In this document: positions 17,773 to 25,861 of the stretch, piece by piece
How the letters are laid out: every line of letters begins with the position of its first letter
Position numbering within the stretch: the stretch's first letter is position 1
NCBI GenBank assembly: GCA_018831265.1
Contig: JAHJCO010000058.1
Location: forward strand, 1-61,982
Length of the DNA: 61,982 bases
Reading direction: 5' to 3'
Origin: Actinomycetota bacterium
GTDB taxonomy: Bacteria; Actinomycetota; Geothermincolia; Fen-727; Anoxymicrobiaceae
The notes under the pieces: model-generated
Told to the model about the DNA's origin: nothing
Seen by the model: the letters and a program-made list of their open reading frames with translations, nothing else
Database searches by the model: none
Program-made: the position numbers and the translations under genes

Positions 17773-19812
17773 TCACCCCTTCAGGCCGAACAGGAGGCCG
17801 ACCCTGTATATCAGGAAAGCGATCAGCCACGCCAGGGCCAGCGAGTACGCGACCGCGAACGCGGCCCACTTCCAGTGCCCCGTCTCGCGCCTTATCATCG
17901 CCACGGTGGCCAGACAGGGCGTGTACAGCAGCGTGAACGCCATGAAGCAGTACGCCGTCAGCGGAGTGAATATCTGCTGCAGCTGACCGGATATGGCGGC
18001 CCGGCTCTCTCCCGCGCCGGTCAGCGCCCCGAAGGTGCTGACCACTATCTCCTTGGCCACGAACCCGAACATGAGGGCGACCACCGCCCGCCAGTCGAAG
18101 CCCAGCGGCTTCACCAGCGGCTCGAACGCCCGGCCGATGTAGCCCGCCAGGCTCTGGGCGCTGCCGTAGGCGACACCCCGCGGGAAGTACGACAGGAGCC
18201 AGATGATGATCGAGCCCGCCAGGATGATCGTGCCCGCCTTGCGCAGGAACAGCGAGCCTCGCTCCCACATGTGCACGACGGTCCCCTTGAGCGTCGGCCA
18301 GCGGTAGGGGGGCAGCTCCATTACGAACGGCTCGCTCTCTCCGGGGAACAGGAATTTGCGGAAGACCTTCGCCATGACCACCGCCAGGATGATGCCCATC
18401 AGGTAGAGCGAGAACGTTACCGTTCCCTGATTGGCCGCGAAGAAGGCGCTCGTGAATAGGGCGTACACCGGTAGCCGCGCCGTGCACGACATCAGCGGGT
18501 TGACCAGGATGGTTATCATCCGGTCCTTTTCACTCTCCAGGGTCCGAGTCGCCATTACCGCCGGCACGTTGCACCCGAAGCCCATGACCATCGGGATGAA
18601 CGACTTGCCGTGAAGCCCCAGCCAGTGCATGACGCGGTCCATGATGAAGGCCGCCCTGGACATATAGCCGGTGTCCTCCAGGATGGAGATGCAGATGAAT
18701 ATGATGAATATCTGCGGCAGGAACACGAGCACCGCACCGACCCCGCCGATTACCCCGTCCACCAGGAGCGACTGCAGCCAGGCCGGGCTGGTGAGGTTGG
18801 TCTGGACCATGTTGGCGAACCCGGTGACCAGGCGGTCGATCCACTCCATGGGAAACTTGCCCAGGAAGAAGGTGAGGAAGAACATCAACCACATGAACAG
18901 CGCGAAGAAGGGGAAGCCCCAGATTCGGCTGGTGAGCACGTTGTCTATGCGGTCGGTGGTGGAGACGTACTCCTCCCGCTCGCGCTCCACGGCCTCGCGG
19001 ACTACCCCGGCCACGAACCCGTAGCGGTTGTCCACGATTATCGTCTCCAGGTCCTCCCCGTAGATGGACAGGAGGTGCCTGCGGCTCTCCTCCAGCCGGT
19101 GGAATATCTCGGAGTCGGGGCCCGCCAGGCGCTCCAGGTCGGCGGCCACGCGCTCGTCCTCCTCGAACAGCTTCACCGCCAGCCAGCGCGGGAAGTACTT
19201 TCCCAGCAGCTCACGGCTGACCGTGTCGTCGGCTGAGATGGCCTCCTCCAGCCGCGTGATCTCCTCCTCGACCTCCCGGCCGTAGTTGACGTGGAAACCC
19301 CGGTACTTCGCGCCGCCCACCGCGTCGGCTATCACCTGCTTGAGCTCCATGGTGCCCCGGTTGCGCAGGCCCACCGTCGGGATAACGGGGGAGCCCAGCA
19401 GCTCACCGAGCAGGGGGACGTCGATGTGTATGCCGCGGCCGCGAGCGACGTCGACCATGTTGAGGGCGATGACGAGGGGTACGCCCAGCTCGGCCAACTG
19501 CGTGGTCAGGTAGAGGTTGCGCTCGATGTTGCTGGCGTCGACGATGTTCACCACCACGTCCGGCCTCTCGCCCGCGATGAAGTCTCGGACGATGACCTCC
19601 TCCAGCGAGTAGGCGGTGAGGCTGTACGTACCCGGGAGGTCGACGATGCCGACATCGAGGTCGCCGATCCGGGTGGACCCCTCTTTCTTCTCGACGGTGA
19701 CGCCGGGCCAGTTGCCTATGTGCTGCCGCGCGCCGGTCAGGTTGTTGAAGATGGTGGTCTTACCCGCGTTGGGGTTGCCCGCGAGCGCCACGGTGGCCCT
19801 GTCCTTCGCCAT
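17773..19812 (-). CDS. feoB: Ferrous iron transporter FeoB
   Basis: 679 residues, near normal length. G domain: G1 GNPNAGKTT (11-19), the switch region, G3 DLPGTYSL (58-65), G4 NMVD near 119. A helical GDI-type segment follows, then the membrane core with two Gate motifs ([26 protein letters not shown] and [15 protein letters not shown]) and [15 protein letters not shown]. FeoB imports Fe(II) across the cytoplasmic membrane, gated by GTP hydrolysis. It lies between two upstream feoA genes and feoC-dtxR downstream. Confidence 0.97.
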   Translation of the reverse strand: MAKDRATVALAGNPNAGKTTIFNNLTGARQHIGNWPGVTVEKKEGSTRIGDLDVGIVDLPGTYSLTAYSLEEVIVRDFIAGERPDVVVNIVDASNIERNLYLTTQLAELGVPLVIALNMVDVARGRGIHIDVPLLGELLGSPVIPTVGLRNRGTMELKQVIADAVGGAKYRGFHVNYGREVEEEITRLEEAISADDTVSRELLGKYFPRWLAVKLFEEDERVAADLERLAGPDSEIFHRLEESRRHLLSIYGEDLETIIVDNRYGFVAGVVREAVEREREEYVSTTDRIDNVLTSRIWGFPFFALFMWLMFFLTFFLGKFPMEWIDRLVTGFANMVQTNLTSPAWLQSLLVDGVIGGVGAVLVFLPQIFIIFICISILEDTGYMSRAAFIMDRVMHWLGLHGKSFIPMVMGFGCNVPAVMATRTLESEKDRMITILVNPLMSCTARLPVYALFTSAFFAANQGTVTFSLYLMGIILAVVMAKVFRKFLFPGESEPFVMELPPYRWPTLKGTVVHMWERGSLFLRKAGTIILAGSIIIWLLSYFPRGVAYGSAQSLAGYIGRAFEPLVKPLGFDWRAVVALMFGFVAKEIVVSTFGALTGAGESRAAISGQLQQIFTPLTAYCFMAFTLLYTPCLATVAMIRRETGHWKWAAFAVAYSLALAWLIAFLIYRVGLLFGLKG

Positions 19813-19820
19813 GGCGCGTC

Positions 19821-20189
19821 CTACTCCCGGTCTGAGAGACCGGGCTCGAGCGGGTCGGGTCTATCGGGGAGGACCATGACCCTGCTCGCGATGCCCCTCC
19901 CCAGGGCGATCCGGGAGTCGCCGACGGCGATCAACAGCGGTCCTGGGCCATCGTTCCTGATGACCTTGACGCGGCTTCCGGCATGGAGCCCCATGTGACC
20001 GAGGCGGTGGATCATGCGGTGGCCCCTGTCGGTGTGGTAGAGGTGGCCGCGGCTGTAGCCCTTACCGGGCCCGGCGTGCCTGACGGTATCGTCGTCCTTC
20101 CTGTGGTGGCGGGGGGTGCGGATCTCGATGACTACGCCGGTCTCTCCAGAGGAGAGGAACGCGAGGGGCAAGGAGGGTTCAGCAGCCAT
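19821..20189 (-). CDS. feoA: FeoA-domain protein with His-rich insertion
   Basis: 122 residues. The FeoA SH3-like core is recognisable in [48 protein letters not shown]. Before it an unusual His/Asp-rich stretch ([14 protein letters not shown]...[10 protein letters not shown]) adds about nine histidines, possible metal ligands not seen in ordinary FeoA. It overlaps the first feoA by 11 bases and precedes feoB by 8 bases. Two FeoA proteins per operon is known in other bacteria; the His-rich one may be the metal-sensing partner (inference). Confidence 0.88.
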   Translation of the reverse strand: MAAEPSLPLAFLSSGETGVVIEIRTPRHHRKDDDTVRHAGPGKGYSRGHLYHTDRGHRMIHRLGHMGLHAGSRVKVIRNDGPGPLLIAVGDSRIALGRGIASRVMVLPDRPDPLEPGLSDRE

Positions 20190-20475
20190 CAGCCGGCACC
20201 TCGACCCAGATGTCGCCGGCCTCCTCCTTCCGGAGGGAGAGATGGAATCCCTTCAGGTTGAGCTCCATGGGGTCTCCGAGCGGCGCCACCCTCTCGACCC
20301 GGACCGGGGTCCCGGCGACGACACCCATGTCCATCAACCTCCTGCGCAGCTGCCTGCGGCAGGAAAGCCGATCGATGGTGCCGCTCTGCCCAGGCTCGAG
20401 CTCGCGCAGGCGCACCAGCCTGCGGTCCTCGCCGTCGCCGCCCCTGTGCTGAAGTCTGTTCTTTGCCTGTGTCAT
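20179..20475 (-). CDS. feoA: FeoA-domain protein, first gene of the feo operon
   Basis: 98 residues from the ATG at 20475; a TTG at 20496 in frame would add seven residues and would begin at the edge of the iron box, so I prefer the ATG. The core LRELEPGQSGTIDRLS...LRRRLMDMGVVAGTPVRVERVAPLGDPMELNLKGFHLSLRKEEAGDIWVEV is a full FeoA domain. FeoA binds the FeoB G domain and is needed for Fe(II) uptake. First gene behind the tandem IdeR-type boxes. Confidence 0.9.
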   Translation of the reverse strand: MTQAKNRLQHRGGDGEDRRLVRLRELEPGQSGTIDRLSCRRQLRRRLMDMGVVAGTPVRVERVAPLGDPMELNLKGFHLSLRKEEAGDIWVEVPADGC

Positions 20476-20496
20476 TCCACACTTACTCTGCAACAA

Positions 20497-20529
20497 TTAG
20501 GCAAACCTAACATTCTAAGGCAAGCCTAA
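20497..20529 (-). promoter_or_regulatory. Two tandem IdeR/DtxR-type iron boxes before feoA
   Basis: TTAGGCAAACCTAA (20497-20510) and TAAGGCAAGCCTAA (20516-20529) are both near-palindromic and start 19 bp apart, close to the 19-bp length of the known DtxR/IdeR operator (TTAGGTTAGSCTAACCTAA). The first ends 22 bases before the feoA ATG. The cognate repressor is most likely the DtxR-family gene at the end of the same operon. Confidence 0.82.
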
Positions 20530-20559
20530 CATTCGGTCCGCGGCATGTCAATGAATAAC

Positions 20560-20584
20560 ATGGGGTCAGGCACCATTCTAGTCC
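20560..20584. repeat. GGGGTCAGGCACC element, single copy
   Basis: ATGGGGTCAGGCACCATTC followed by TAGTC; the copy at 25567-25591 differs by a single base (A for T). Lies in the gap between the feo promoter and the hydrolase gene. Confidence 0.75.
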
Positions 20585-20653
20585 CCGTTCGAGTGGGCGG
20601 TGTATAGTATTCCTTCAAGCGATTCAGGCCGCGTAAGCGGGAAGGAGAGACCG

Positions 20654-21673
20654 ATGGCGAAGAGAATCAGGCGGGCCGCCGGTGCGGCGGCCATCGGGAT
20701 GCTCGGCTGGGCTTCCTACAGCTACAAGATGATGAACAAGCCCCTCCCCACCGACGAGGAGTTCGACACCTACGGCAGGAAGCTCTTCCGGGATTTCGGC
20801 AAGGAGGAGCTCTGGGGCACGTGGAGGGAGGAGGTCCTTCAGCTCGAGGGCAGGGACCTGCGGCTCTACCATTTCGAGTCCTCGCCCGCCGACCCCGTGA
20901 TGGTATTCATACCGGGCACATCCGTGTACGCCCTTCTCTACCTGGACTTCATGTCCCAGTTGAGCCGGCAGGGATTCAACGTGGTCGGCTACGATCCCAC
21001 GGGTCACGGCAAGAGCAGCGGGAAGCGCGGAGGCTACACGCTGACCACTCAGCTGGACGACGCCCGCGCGGTCATCACCCACGCGGTCGAGACCTACAAC
21101 GACAGCGTGGCGGTCTCCGGCTCCAGCCAGGGGGGCATCCTGGCTTTCTACGCCGCCGCGGCCGAGCCCCGGCTGAAGGCCGCGGTCTGCCATAACCTGC
21201 TCGCCCCCGACGAGCCCGATAACGCGCGGTTGACCCGCTGGCCGGGGCTCTACGGAAAGCTGATGCCGCTGCTGCCGCTGATGGTCCCTGTAATGGCGAC
21301 GCCACTGGGAGAGCTGAGGGCCCCCGTGCAGGCCTATCTCGACCTCAACGCCGAGAAGTCCCGCTTCGTGCCCGACCTGGACAAGTTCTTCCGCGAGGAC
21401 CCGCTGCTGGCCCCCGCCATCAGCCTGCGCGCGCTGGTCTCCCTGTCGACCACCCCGATGGCGTGCAGGGTCGAGGAGATCACCACGCCGGTCATGGTCG
21501 TACACGCCGGACACGACAACATCTTCCCCGAGGACTACGTCCGACGGGTCTACGACCGGCTGACCTGCTCGAAGGAGTTCCTGTACCTTCCTGACGCCTA
21601 CCACCTGGTGATGACCGATTTCGTGGACGAGATCATGCCGGCGGTCGCCGGCTGGCTGAAGGAGATGATGTAA
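20654..21673 (+). CDS. Alpha/beta hydrolase with N-terminal hydrophobic anchor
   Basis: 339 residues. AAGGAGAG lies 6 bases before the ATG. The N-terminus (KRIRRAAGAAAIGMLGWASYSYK) is basic then mildly hydrophobic, so membrane association is possible. Hydrolase features: oxyanion region VFIPGTS, GYDPTGHGKS, nucleophile elbow GSSQGG (Ser near 157), acid in HAGHDNIF and His in DAYHLVM. The family fits lysophospholipase/monoacylglycerol lipase-like enzymes; the substrate is not known. TATAGT near 20603 may be its -10. A repeat element begins five bases after the stop. Confidence 0.88.
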   Translation: MAKRIRRAAGAAAIGMLGWASYSYKMMNKPLPTDEEFDTYGRKLFRDFGKEELWGTWREEVLQLEGRDLRLYHFESSPADPVMVFIPGTSVYALLYLDFMSQLSRQGFNVVGYDPTGHGKSSGKRGGYTLTTQLDDARAVITHAVETYNDSVAVSGSSQGGILAFYAAAAEPRLKAAVCHNLLAPDEPDNARLTRWPGLYGKLMPLLPLMVPVMATPLGELRAPVQAYLDLNAEKSRFVPDLDKFFREDPLLAPAISLRALVSLSTTPMACRVEEITTPVMVVHAGHDNIFPEDYVRRVYDRLTCSKEFLYLPDAYHLVMTDFVDEIMPAVAGWLKEMM

Positions 21674-21676
21674 CCA

Positions 21677-21775
21677 GGAGGGGCGTCAGACGTTTGCACG
21701 CATTGTGTCCCTGTGTGGATTGCTGCTCGAATGCGTCACAAACGTCTGACCCCCCGGTTCGTCCAAGGGTTGGTA
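21677..21775. repeat. GTCAGACGTTT inverted element, copy C
   Basis: Arms at 21685-21695 and 21740-21750 are perfect complements. The right flank GACCCCCCGGTTCGTCCAAGG matches copy D and, inverted, copies A and B. It lies between the convergent ends of the hydrolase and cupredoxin genes. Confidence 0.88.
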
Positions 21776-21798
21776 CGCGTTCCGTCAAGACGAGCGGC

Positions 21799-22212
21799 TT
21801 ACTGGACGATTATCTTGCCGGTCATCGTCGGGTGGATGGTGCAGTGGTAGTCGTAGGTCCCGGCCTTGGTGAAGGTGTGTATGTACTCCATTCCCGGCTG
21901 GATCTCACCACTGTCGAGATCGGCTCCCGTGATGGTGTGGACCGTCGTGTCGTCGTTCATCCAGGAGACCGTCTCGCCGACCTTGACCGTCACCTCGGCG
22001 GGAGCGAACACCTGGCCCAACATGCTCACGCGTGGAACATTCGTCTGCACCGCTCCGGGCGAGGTAGAACTGGACGACGGGGTCGTCGGGGCGGGCTTGG
22101 GCGGCCCCGTTGAGATCGGAGGCACGGTCGGCTCGGAGCAGCCGCAACCCGCCAGCGTGCCCGCGGCAAGCAGCACGGCGATCACGACCCATGCATATCT
22201 CTTCAGTCTCAT
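21799..22212 (-). CDS. Cupredoxin (plastocyanin-like) lipoprotein
   Basis: 137 residues. Signal peptide with lipobox LAGC (C23), Pro/Ser/Thr linker (28-58), then a plastocyanin/azurin-like domain. Type I copper ligands are in place: H92 (TTVHTIT), C124 and H127 (YHCTIHP), M130. It is therefore an outer-face copper electron carrier or copper-binding protein. The second of two adjacent ATGs (22212) is 6 bases from GGGAG and is preferred. No obvious redox partner is adjacent. Repeat elements lie on both sides. Confidence 0.9.
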   Translation of the reverse strand: MRLKRYAWVVIAVLLAAGTLAGCGCSEPTVPPISTGPPKPAPTTPSSSSTSPGAVQTNVPRVSMLGQVFAPAEVTVKVGETVSWMNDDTTVHTITGADLDSGEIQPGMEYIHTFTKAGTYDYHCTIHPTMTGKIIVQ

Positions 22213-22333
22213 CATCCACTCCCGGTGTCTGCCGGGATGCCCGGGCTGCACTCCCGGTTTCCGGTGATTGCATTGTACACGGCACAGGCCGCCGGTGTCA
22301 GCACGGTGGCACCGCCTGCCCGGTTTCTTCGAA

Positions 22334-22533
22334 TGATGAGGGGCGTCAGACACTTTCATTGCATTCATTTTCAAGAACAGAGGGGCGTCAGACGTTTTCA
22401 TTGCGTTATGTCCTTATCGAGATCAACCTACTCCAACAGCACTGCAAACGTCGGACCCCCCGGTTGTCTGAATCGACGTAATCCAACGGCACTGCAAGTG
22501 TCTGACCCCCCGGTTCGTCCAAGGGTTGATAAA
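22334..22533. repeat. Nested GTCAGACGTTT elements, copy D
   Basis: Outer arms GTCAGACACTT (22345-22355) and AAGTGTCTGAC (22496-22506) are perfect complements and share a variant core (ACACTT). Inside lies a second element with arms GTCAGACGTTT (22387-22397) and AAACGTCGGAC (22446-22456). So one element appears inserted within another. Confidence 0.85.
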
Positions 22534-22643
22534 CCGCTCCGTTCGGATGTCTAGTATAGTTGTGCGGGGGCCGCGCGCCCGATGGTTTTCGCATTGGTGC
22601 CAGACCCCGATGCGAAACCGGCATGATGCGGAGGAGGACTCAG

Positions 22644-23498
22644 ATGGGATTCTTTACGGGAAAGACGGCGCTGGTGACCGGCGCGGGGTCCGGGATCGGC
22701 AGGGCTCTCGCCCGGGAGCTGGCCGACGCCGGGTGTTCGAGGGTCATCATCACCGACATCGTCCAGGAGCGGATCGACGAGGTGGTGGCCGACCTGCAAC
22801 GCCGGGGAGTAGAGGCGGCCGGCTACCGCGTGGATCATTCGAAGCGCGAGGACGTCGAGGCTTTCGCGGGCCGCTTCTTCGAGGAGTGGGGCCACGTGGA
22901 CGTGCTCTGCAGCAACGCCGGCGTGGGCTGCGGCGGGCGGCTCGAGGAGACGACGCTGGAGGACTGGGACTGGACGCTGTCCATCAACCTGTTCGGTGCA
23001 ATCTACATGATGCACTACTTCGCCTCGAAGATGGCTGAGCGCGGCCGGGGCTCGATACTCCTGACCGTCAGCGACGCCGGCCTCTTCTCCATCCCGGGGA
23101 TGCTCGCCTACCAGACCAGCAAGCATGGGGTCATGGGAATGGGCACGACGCTGCGCATCGAGCTGTTCGACCGCAACGTCAAGCTGAGCATGCTTTGTCC
23201 GGCGATCATCAACACCAACATAATCTGTGACGGCAGGATCAACCTGGCTGACGACACAGGGAAGAGCGCGAAGACCGGCATAATGGACTTCTACAAGAAG
23301 CACGGCGTCGATCCAGGCGTGCCGGCCAGGGCTGGCCTGCGGGCCCTGGAGAAGGACAAGACCCTGGTCATCACCCCGTGGTCACAGACGGGGTGGCAGT
23401 ATCTGCTCTGGCGGATCTCGCCCCAGCTCTACAGCGGCCTCTTCCGCTTCCTCTGGAAGAAGGGCGTAATCCACAAGTTCTTCGGCCTGCAGGGTTGA
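22644..23498 (+). CDS. Short-chain dehydrogenase/reductase
   Basis: 284 residues. Rossmann glycine motif TGAGSGIG (12-19), CSNAG in place of the usual NNAG, and the active-site set S...Y-xxx-K in LLTVSDAGLFSIPGMLAYQTSKHG. GGAGGA lies 6 bases before the ATG. The C-terminal third (YLLWRISPQLYSGLFRFLWKKG) is hydrophobic and basic, suggesting membrane association and a lipid-like substrate. Acts on an unknown alcohol or ketone with NAD(P). Followed 25 bases later by a second dehydrogenase. Confidence 0.9.
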   Translation: MGFFTGKTALVTGAGSGIGRALARELADAGCSRVIITDIVQERIDEVVADLQRRGVEAAGYRVDHSKREDVEAFAGRFFEEWGHVDVLCSNAGVGCGGRLEETTLEDWDWTLSINLFGAIYMMHYFASKMAERGRGSILLTVSDAGLFSIPGMLAYQTSKHGVMGMGTTLRIELFDRNVKLSMLCPAIINTNIICDGRINLADDTGKSAKTGIMDFYKKHGVDPGVPARAGLRALEKDKTLVITPWSQTGWQYLLWRISPQLYSGLFRFLWKKGVIHKFFGLQG

Positions 23499-23523
23499 AA
23501 GACCGTCGCCCGGGAGGAGAGAG

Positions 23524-24345
23524 ATGAAGGATCTTGACGGAAAGAACATAGTGATCACCGGCGGGTCGTACGGGCTGGGCCTGGAGATCGCCAGGGCGTT
23601 CCTGAAGGAGGGGGCCAACGTCTTCACCATCGCCCGCAACAAGGAGAAGCTGGACGTCGCGGTCGAGGACCTGGGCCGGGACGTGAGGAGGGGACGGCGT
23701 GTAGAGGGATACCCGTGCGACGTCACGGACCGCGAAGGCATAACCGCGACCATCGATACCATCGCCGCCGAGAAGGGCGGAATAGACGCCCTGATAAACA
23801 ACGCCGGCATTGTGATCCCCGGCTATTTCGAGAAAGTGACGGTGGACGACTTCGAGACGGTGCTGCGGACCAACTACCTGGGCGCCGTCTACTCGATCAA
23901 GGCCGCGCTTCCCCACCTGCTCGAGCACCCCGAGAGCGCCGTCACGGTCACCTCCTCCGTGCTGGGCTACAAGGGGATATTCGGCTACGGCACCTACAGC
24001 CCCACCAAGTTCGCCCTCATCGGGCTGGCCGAGGTCATGCGCGCCGAGCTCAAGGACCGCGGCGTGCAGGTGACGGTCCTCTGCCCCCCCGACACCGATA
24101 CCCCCGGGCTGGCGGAGGAGAGGAAGACAAGGCCGCGCGAGACGGAGGCTATTGCCGGGACGGGCGGGCTCGCCGACCCGGCCGATGTGGCGGCGAAGTT
24201 CATGAAGGGCTTCAAGAAGGGCAAGTTCATGGTGATAGCCGGCCTCGCTATAAACGCGCTGTACCGCATAAACGGGATATCGCCCCGGTTCGCCGACTAC
24301 GTCTTCGACTCGATGGTAAAGAAGGAGCGCAGCAAGCGCGCCTAG
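23524..24345 (+). CDS. Short-chain dehydrogenase resembling 3-ketosphinganine reductase
   Basis: 273 residues. TGGSYGLG (12-19), NNAG, and S...Y-xxx-K in TSSVLGYKGIFGYGTYSPTKFA. The segment CPPDTDTPGLAEERKTRPRET is very close to the signature that follows the active site in eukaryotic KDSR (PPDTDTPGFAEE...). KDSR reduces 3-ketosphinganine in sphingolipid synthesis. A C-terminal segment (KFMVIAGLAINALYRI) would anchor it to a membrane. No serine palmitoyltransferase is in this window, so a sphingolipid role is inference; another ketone lipid is possible. Confidence 0.88.
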   Translation: MKDLDGKNIVITGGSYGLGLEIARAFLKEGANVFTIARNKEKLDVAVEDLGRDVRRGRRVEGYPCDVTDREGITATIDTIAAEKGGIDALINNAGIVIPGYFEKVTVDDFETVLRTNYLGAVYSIKAALPHLLEHPESAVTVTSSVLGYKGIFGYGTYSPTKFALIGLAEVMRAELKDRGVQVTVLCPPDTDTPGLAEERKTRPRETEAIAGTGGLADPADVAAKFMKGFKKGKFMVIAGLAINALYRINGISPRFADYVFDSMVKKERSKRA

Positions 24346-24421
24346 GGCCTCCGGCCGTCACCGGCTGAGTCGTCTGAGCCGCTGTGGAGCGCCTGCCCTG
24401 CAACGTATTCTAAGGATCAAT

Positions 24422-25546
24422 GTGCCCGAAAGCGATGCCAACGAGCATCTCGAGTACCTGGTCAACCGCTGCGGCGACCGCAGGGTCGCCACGCCGGGGA
24501 ACCGGATGGCCGCGGAGTACATCGCGAGCGTGCTCGGCGAAGCGGGCTACGACGTCGCCTTCGAGGAGTTTGACAGCCCCGGGGGAGTCCAGGCGGCAGT
24601 CCTGGCGGCGATGCTCACGGGCTGGGTCGCATCCAGGCTGATGTGCTCGGCGCGCAGGGGAACCCGCCTGGCCGGGGCGGCGCTGGCTGCTCTCATGGCC
24701 GGCCAGCTCATCGGGGAGAACACCACGCTGACGCGGCCGGCCGACGTGTTCCTGAGGATGCGACGTGGGTGCAACGTCCTGGCGGCGAGCAGCGACGAGC
24801 CGCGCGTGGTCGTGGTCGCGCACTACGACACCGTGAACCAGGGTGAAGCGTTCAAGCCCTCGCGGGCGCGATTCGTCCCGGCGGGCTTCGTGGTGCTGAT
24901 GTCTTTTCCCCTCCTGGCCGTCGTCCTCTCCCGTCCCTGCTGGAGATGGCCCGGCCGGATCTTCAGGCTCACGATGCTGGTCGGGGCGGCGAGCATGCTG
25001 CATTGGTCGCTGGCCGGGGGCTGGAACCCCGGGGCCAACGACAACGCCTCCAGCGTGGCGGTGGCCCTCGCCGCGGCCGAGCGCATCGGCGGAGACGAGG
25101 CGGCGGACCGGGGCGTATGGTTCCTGCTGACGGACGCCGAGGAGGCCGGCCTGCGCGGGATGGCCTCGTTCCGGACGCGTCACGCCGAGGACCTGGCCGG
25201 GGCGAGGGTCCTCAACCTGGAGTCGATGGGCTCGGGCTCGCTGCACTACATCGCACGGGAGGGCTGGGTCCTCCGGCGCCGGCCTTCCAGGGACCTCGTC
25301 GATACCGCGGAGCGGTACTGCGCCGCGCGGGGCCTCGCGCTTCAGAACGCTTCCGGGGCATCCTTCGAGACGGACGCCGCCGCCGCGCTGGCGGGCGGTT
25401 TCGACGCGATAACCCTGTGCCGGCTCGACGGGACCGGGTTCATCCCGCGCTGGCACTACCGCGACCGCATCGAGTCCATAGACAGAGAGATCCTGGAGGA
25501 GTCCGCCGACCTGGTAGCCGGCCTGGTACAGCACCTCACTGACTAG
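24422..25546 (+). CDS. M28-family metallopeptidase with membrane segments
   Basis: 374 residues, GTG start with AAGGA 5 bases upstream. Zinc ligands recognisable: H in VVVAHYDT, D in NPGANDNASSVA, E-E in TDAEEAGLRGM, D in NASGASFETDAA, H in PRWHYRDRIESID. Hydrophobic segments around 56-100 and 153-205 suggest it is embedded in or attached to the membrane, unlike most secreted M28 aminopeptidases; the second segment interrupts the catalytic domain between the first two ligands. Likely an aminopeptidase; substrate unknown. Its TAG stop lies inside the first unit of an 18-bp tandem repeat. Confidence 0.87.
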   Translation: MPESDANEHLEYLVNRCGDRRVATPGNRMAAEYIASVLGEAGYDVAFEEFDSPGGVQAAVLAAMLTGWVASRLMCSARRGTRLAGAALAALMAGQLIGENTTLTRPADVFLRMRRGCNVLAASSDEPRVVVVAHYDTVNQGEAFKPSRARFVPAGFVVLMSFPLLAVVLSRPCWRWPGRIFRLTMLVGAASMLHWSLAGGWNPGANDNASSVAVALAAAERIGGDEAADRGVWFLLTDAEEAGLRGMASFRTRHAEDLAGARVLNLESMGSGSLHYIAREGWVLRRRPSRDLVDTAERYCAARGLALQNASGASFETDAAAALAGGFDAITLCRLDGTGFIPRWHYRDRIESIDREILEESADLVAGLVQHLTD

Positions 25547-25591
25547 GAATGGGGTCATGACTAGGAATGGGGTCAGGCACCATTCAAGTCA
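25541..25591. repeat. 18-bp tandem repeat GACTAGGAATGGGGTCA(T/G), twice, then a GGTCAGGCACC element
   Basis: Units at 25541-25558 and 25559-25576. The first TAG is the stop codon of the M28 gene. The second unit continues into a copy (25567-25591) nearly identical to 20560-20584. Confidence 0.85.
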
Positions 25592-25861
25592 CGAACGCCT
25601 TCTCCCGGCGGGCCATGTCCACCCGCCCTCCCAGGATTGCATAGCGCCCGGTTATAATATATACTCCTCGATTTGGTCGAAGGTGCTTTCCCAGGTACCT
25701 GCCGGCGAGAGGTCTGCCGGCGGAAAATACCCCCAACCGTTAATGGATTGCACCTGCGCGCGGGAAGTTGGAGGAGTCCGGACGGGCACCCGCCGGACCG
25801 GATGGTCACCCCCTTCGGGGCACCGGGGCGCCGCGTCCTGTATGGAGGAAAGGAGAGGGTC
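25592..25861 (+). other. Long structured leader before acs
   Basis: No gene seen. A TATAAT at 25653-25658 implies a transcript of roughly 195 nt before the acs ATG. The leader contains a GTCCGG...CCGGAC hairpin near 25788-25802 and a CCCCTTCGGGG hairpin near 25810-25820, then the AGGAAAGGAGAGG ribosome site. I could not match it to a known riboswitch or T-box. Confidence 0.4.
25653..25658 (+). promoter_or_regulatory. -10 box TATAAT upstream of acs
   Basis: Perfect -10 in a locally AT-rich patch (GGTTATAATATATAC). No clear -35 at 17 bases. It is the only strong promoter-like site between the M28 gene and acs. Confidence 0.5.

Noticed and set aside
25788..25830. T-box or known riboswitch in the acs leader
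   Set aside because: No GGTGGNACCGCG antiterminator sequence and no aminoacyl specifier layout, so only an unidentified leader is claimed.
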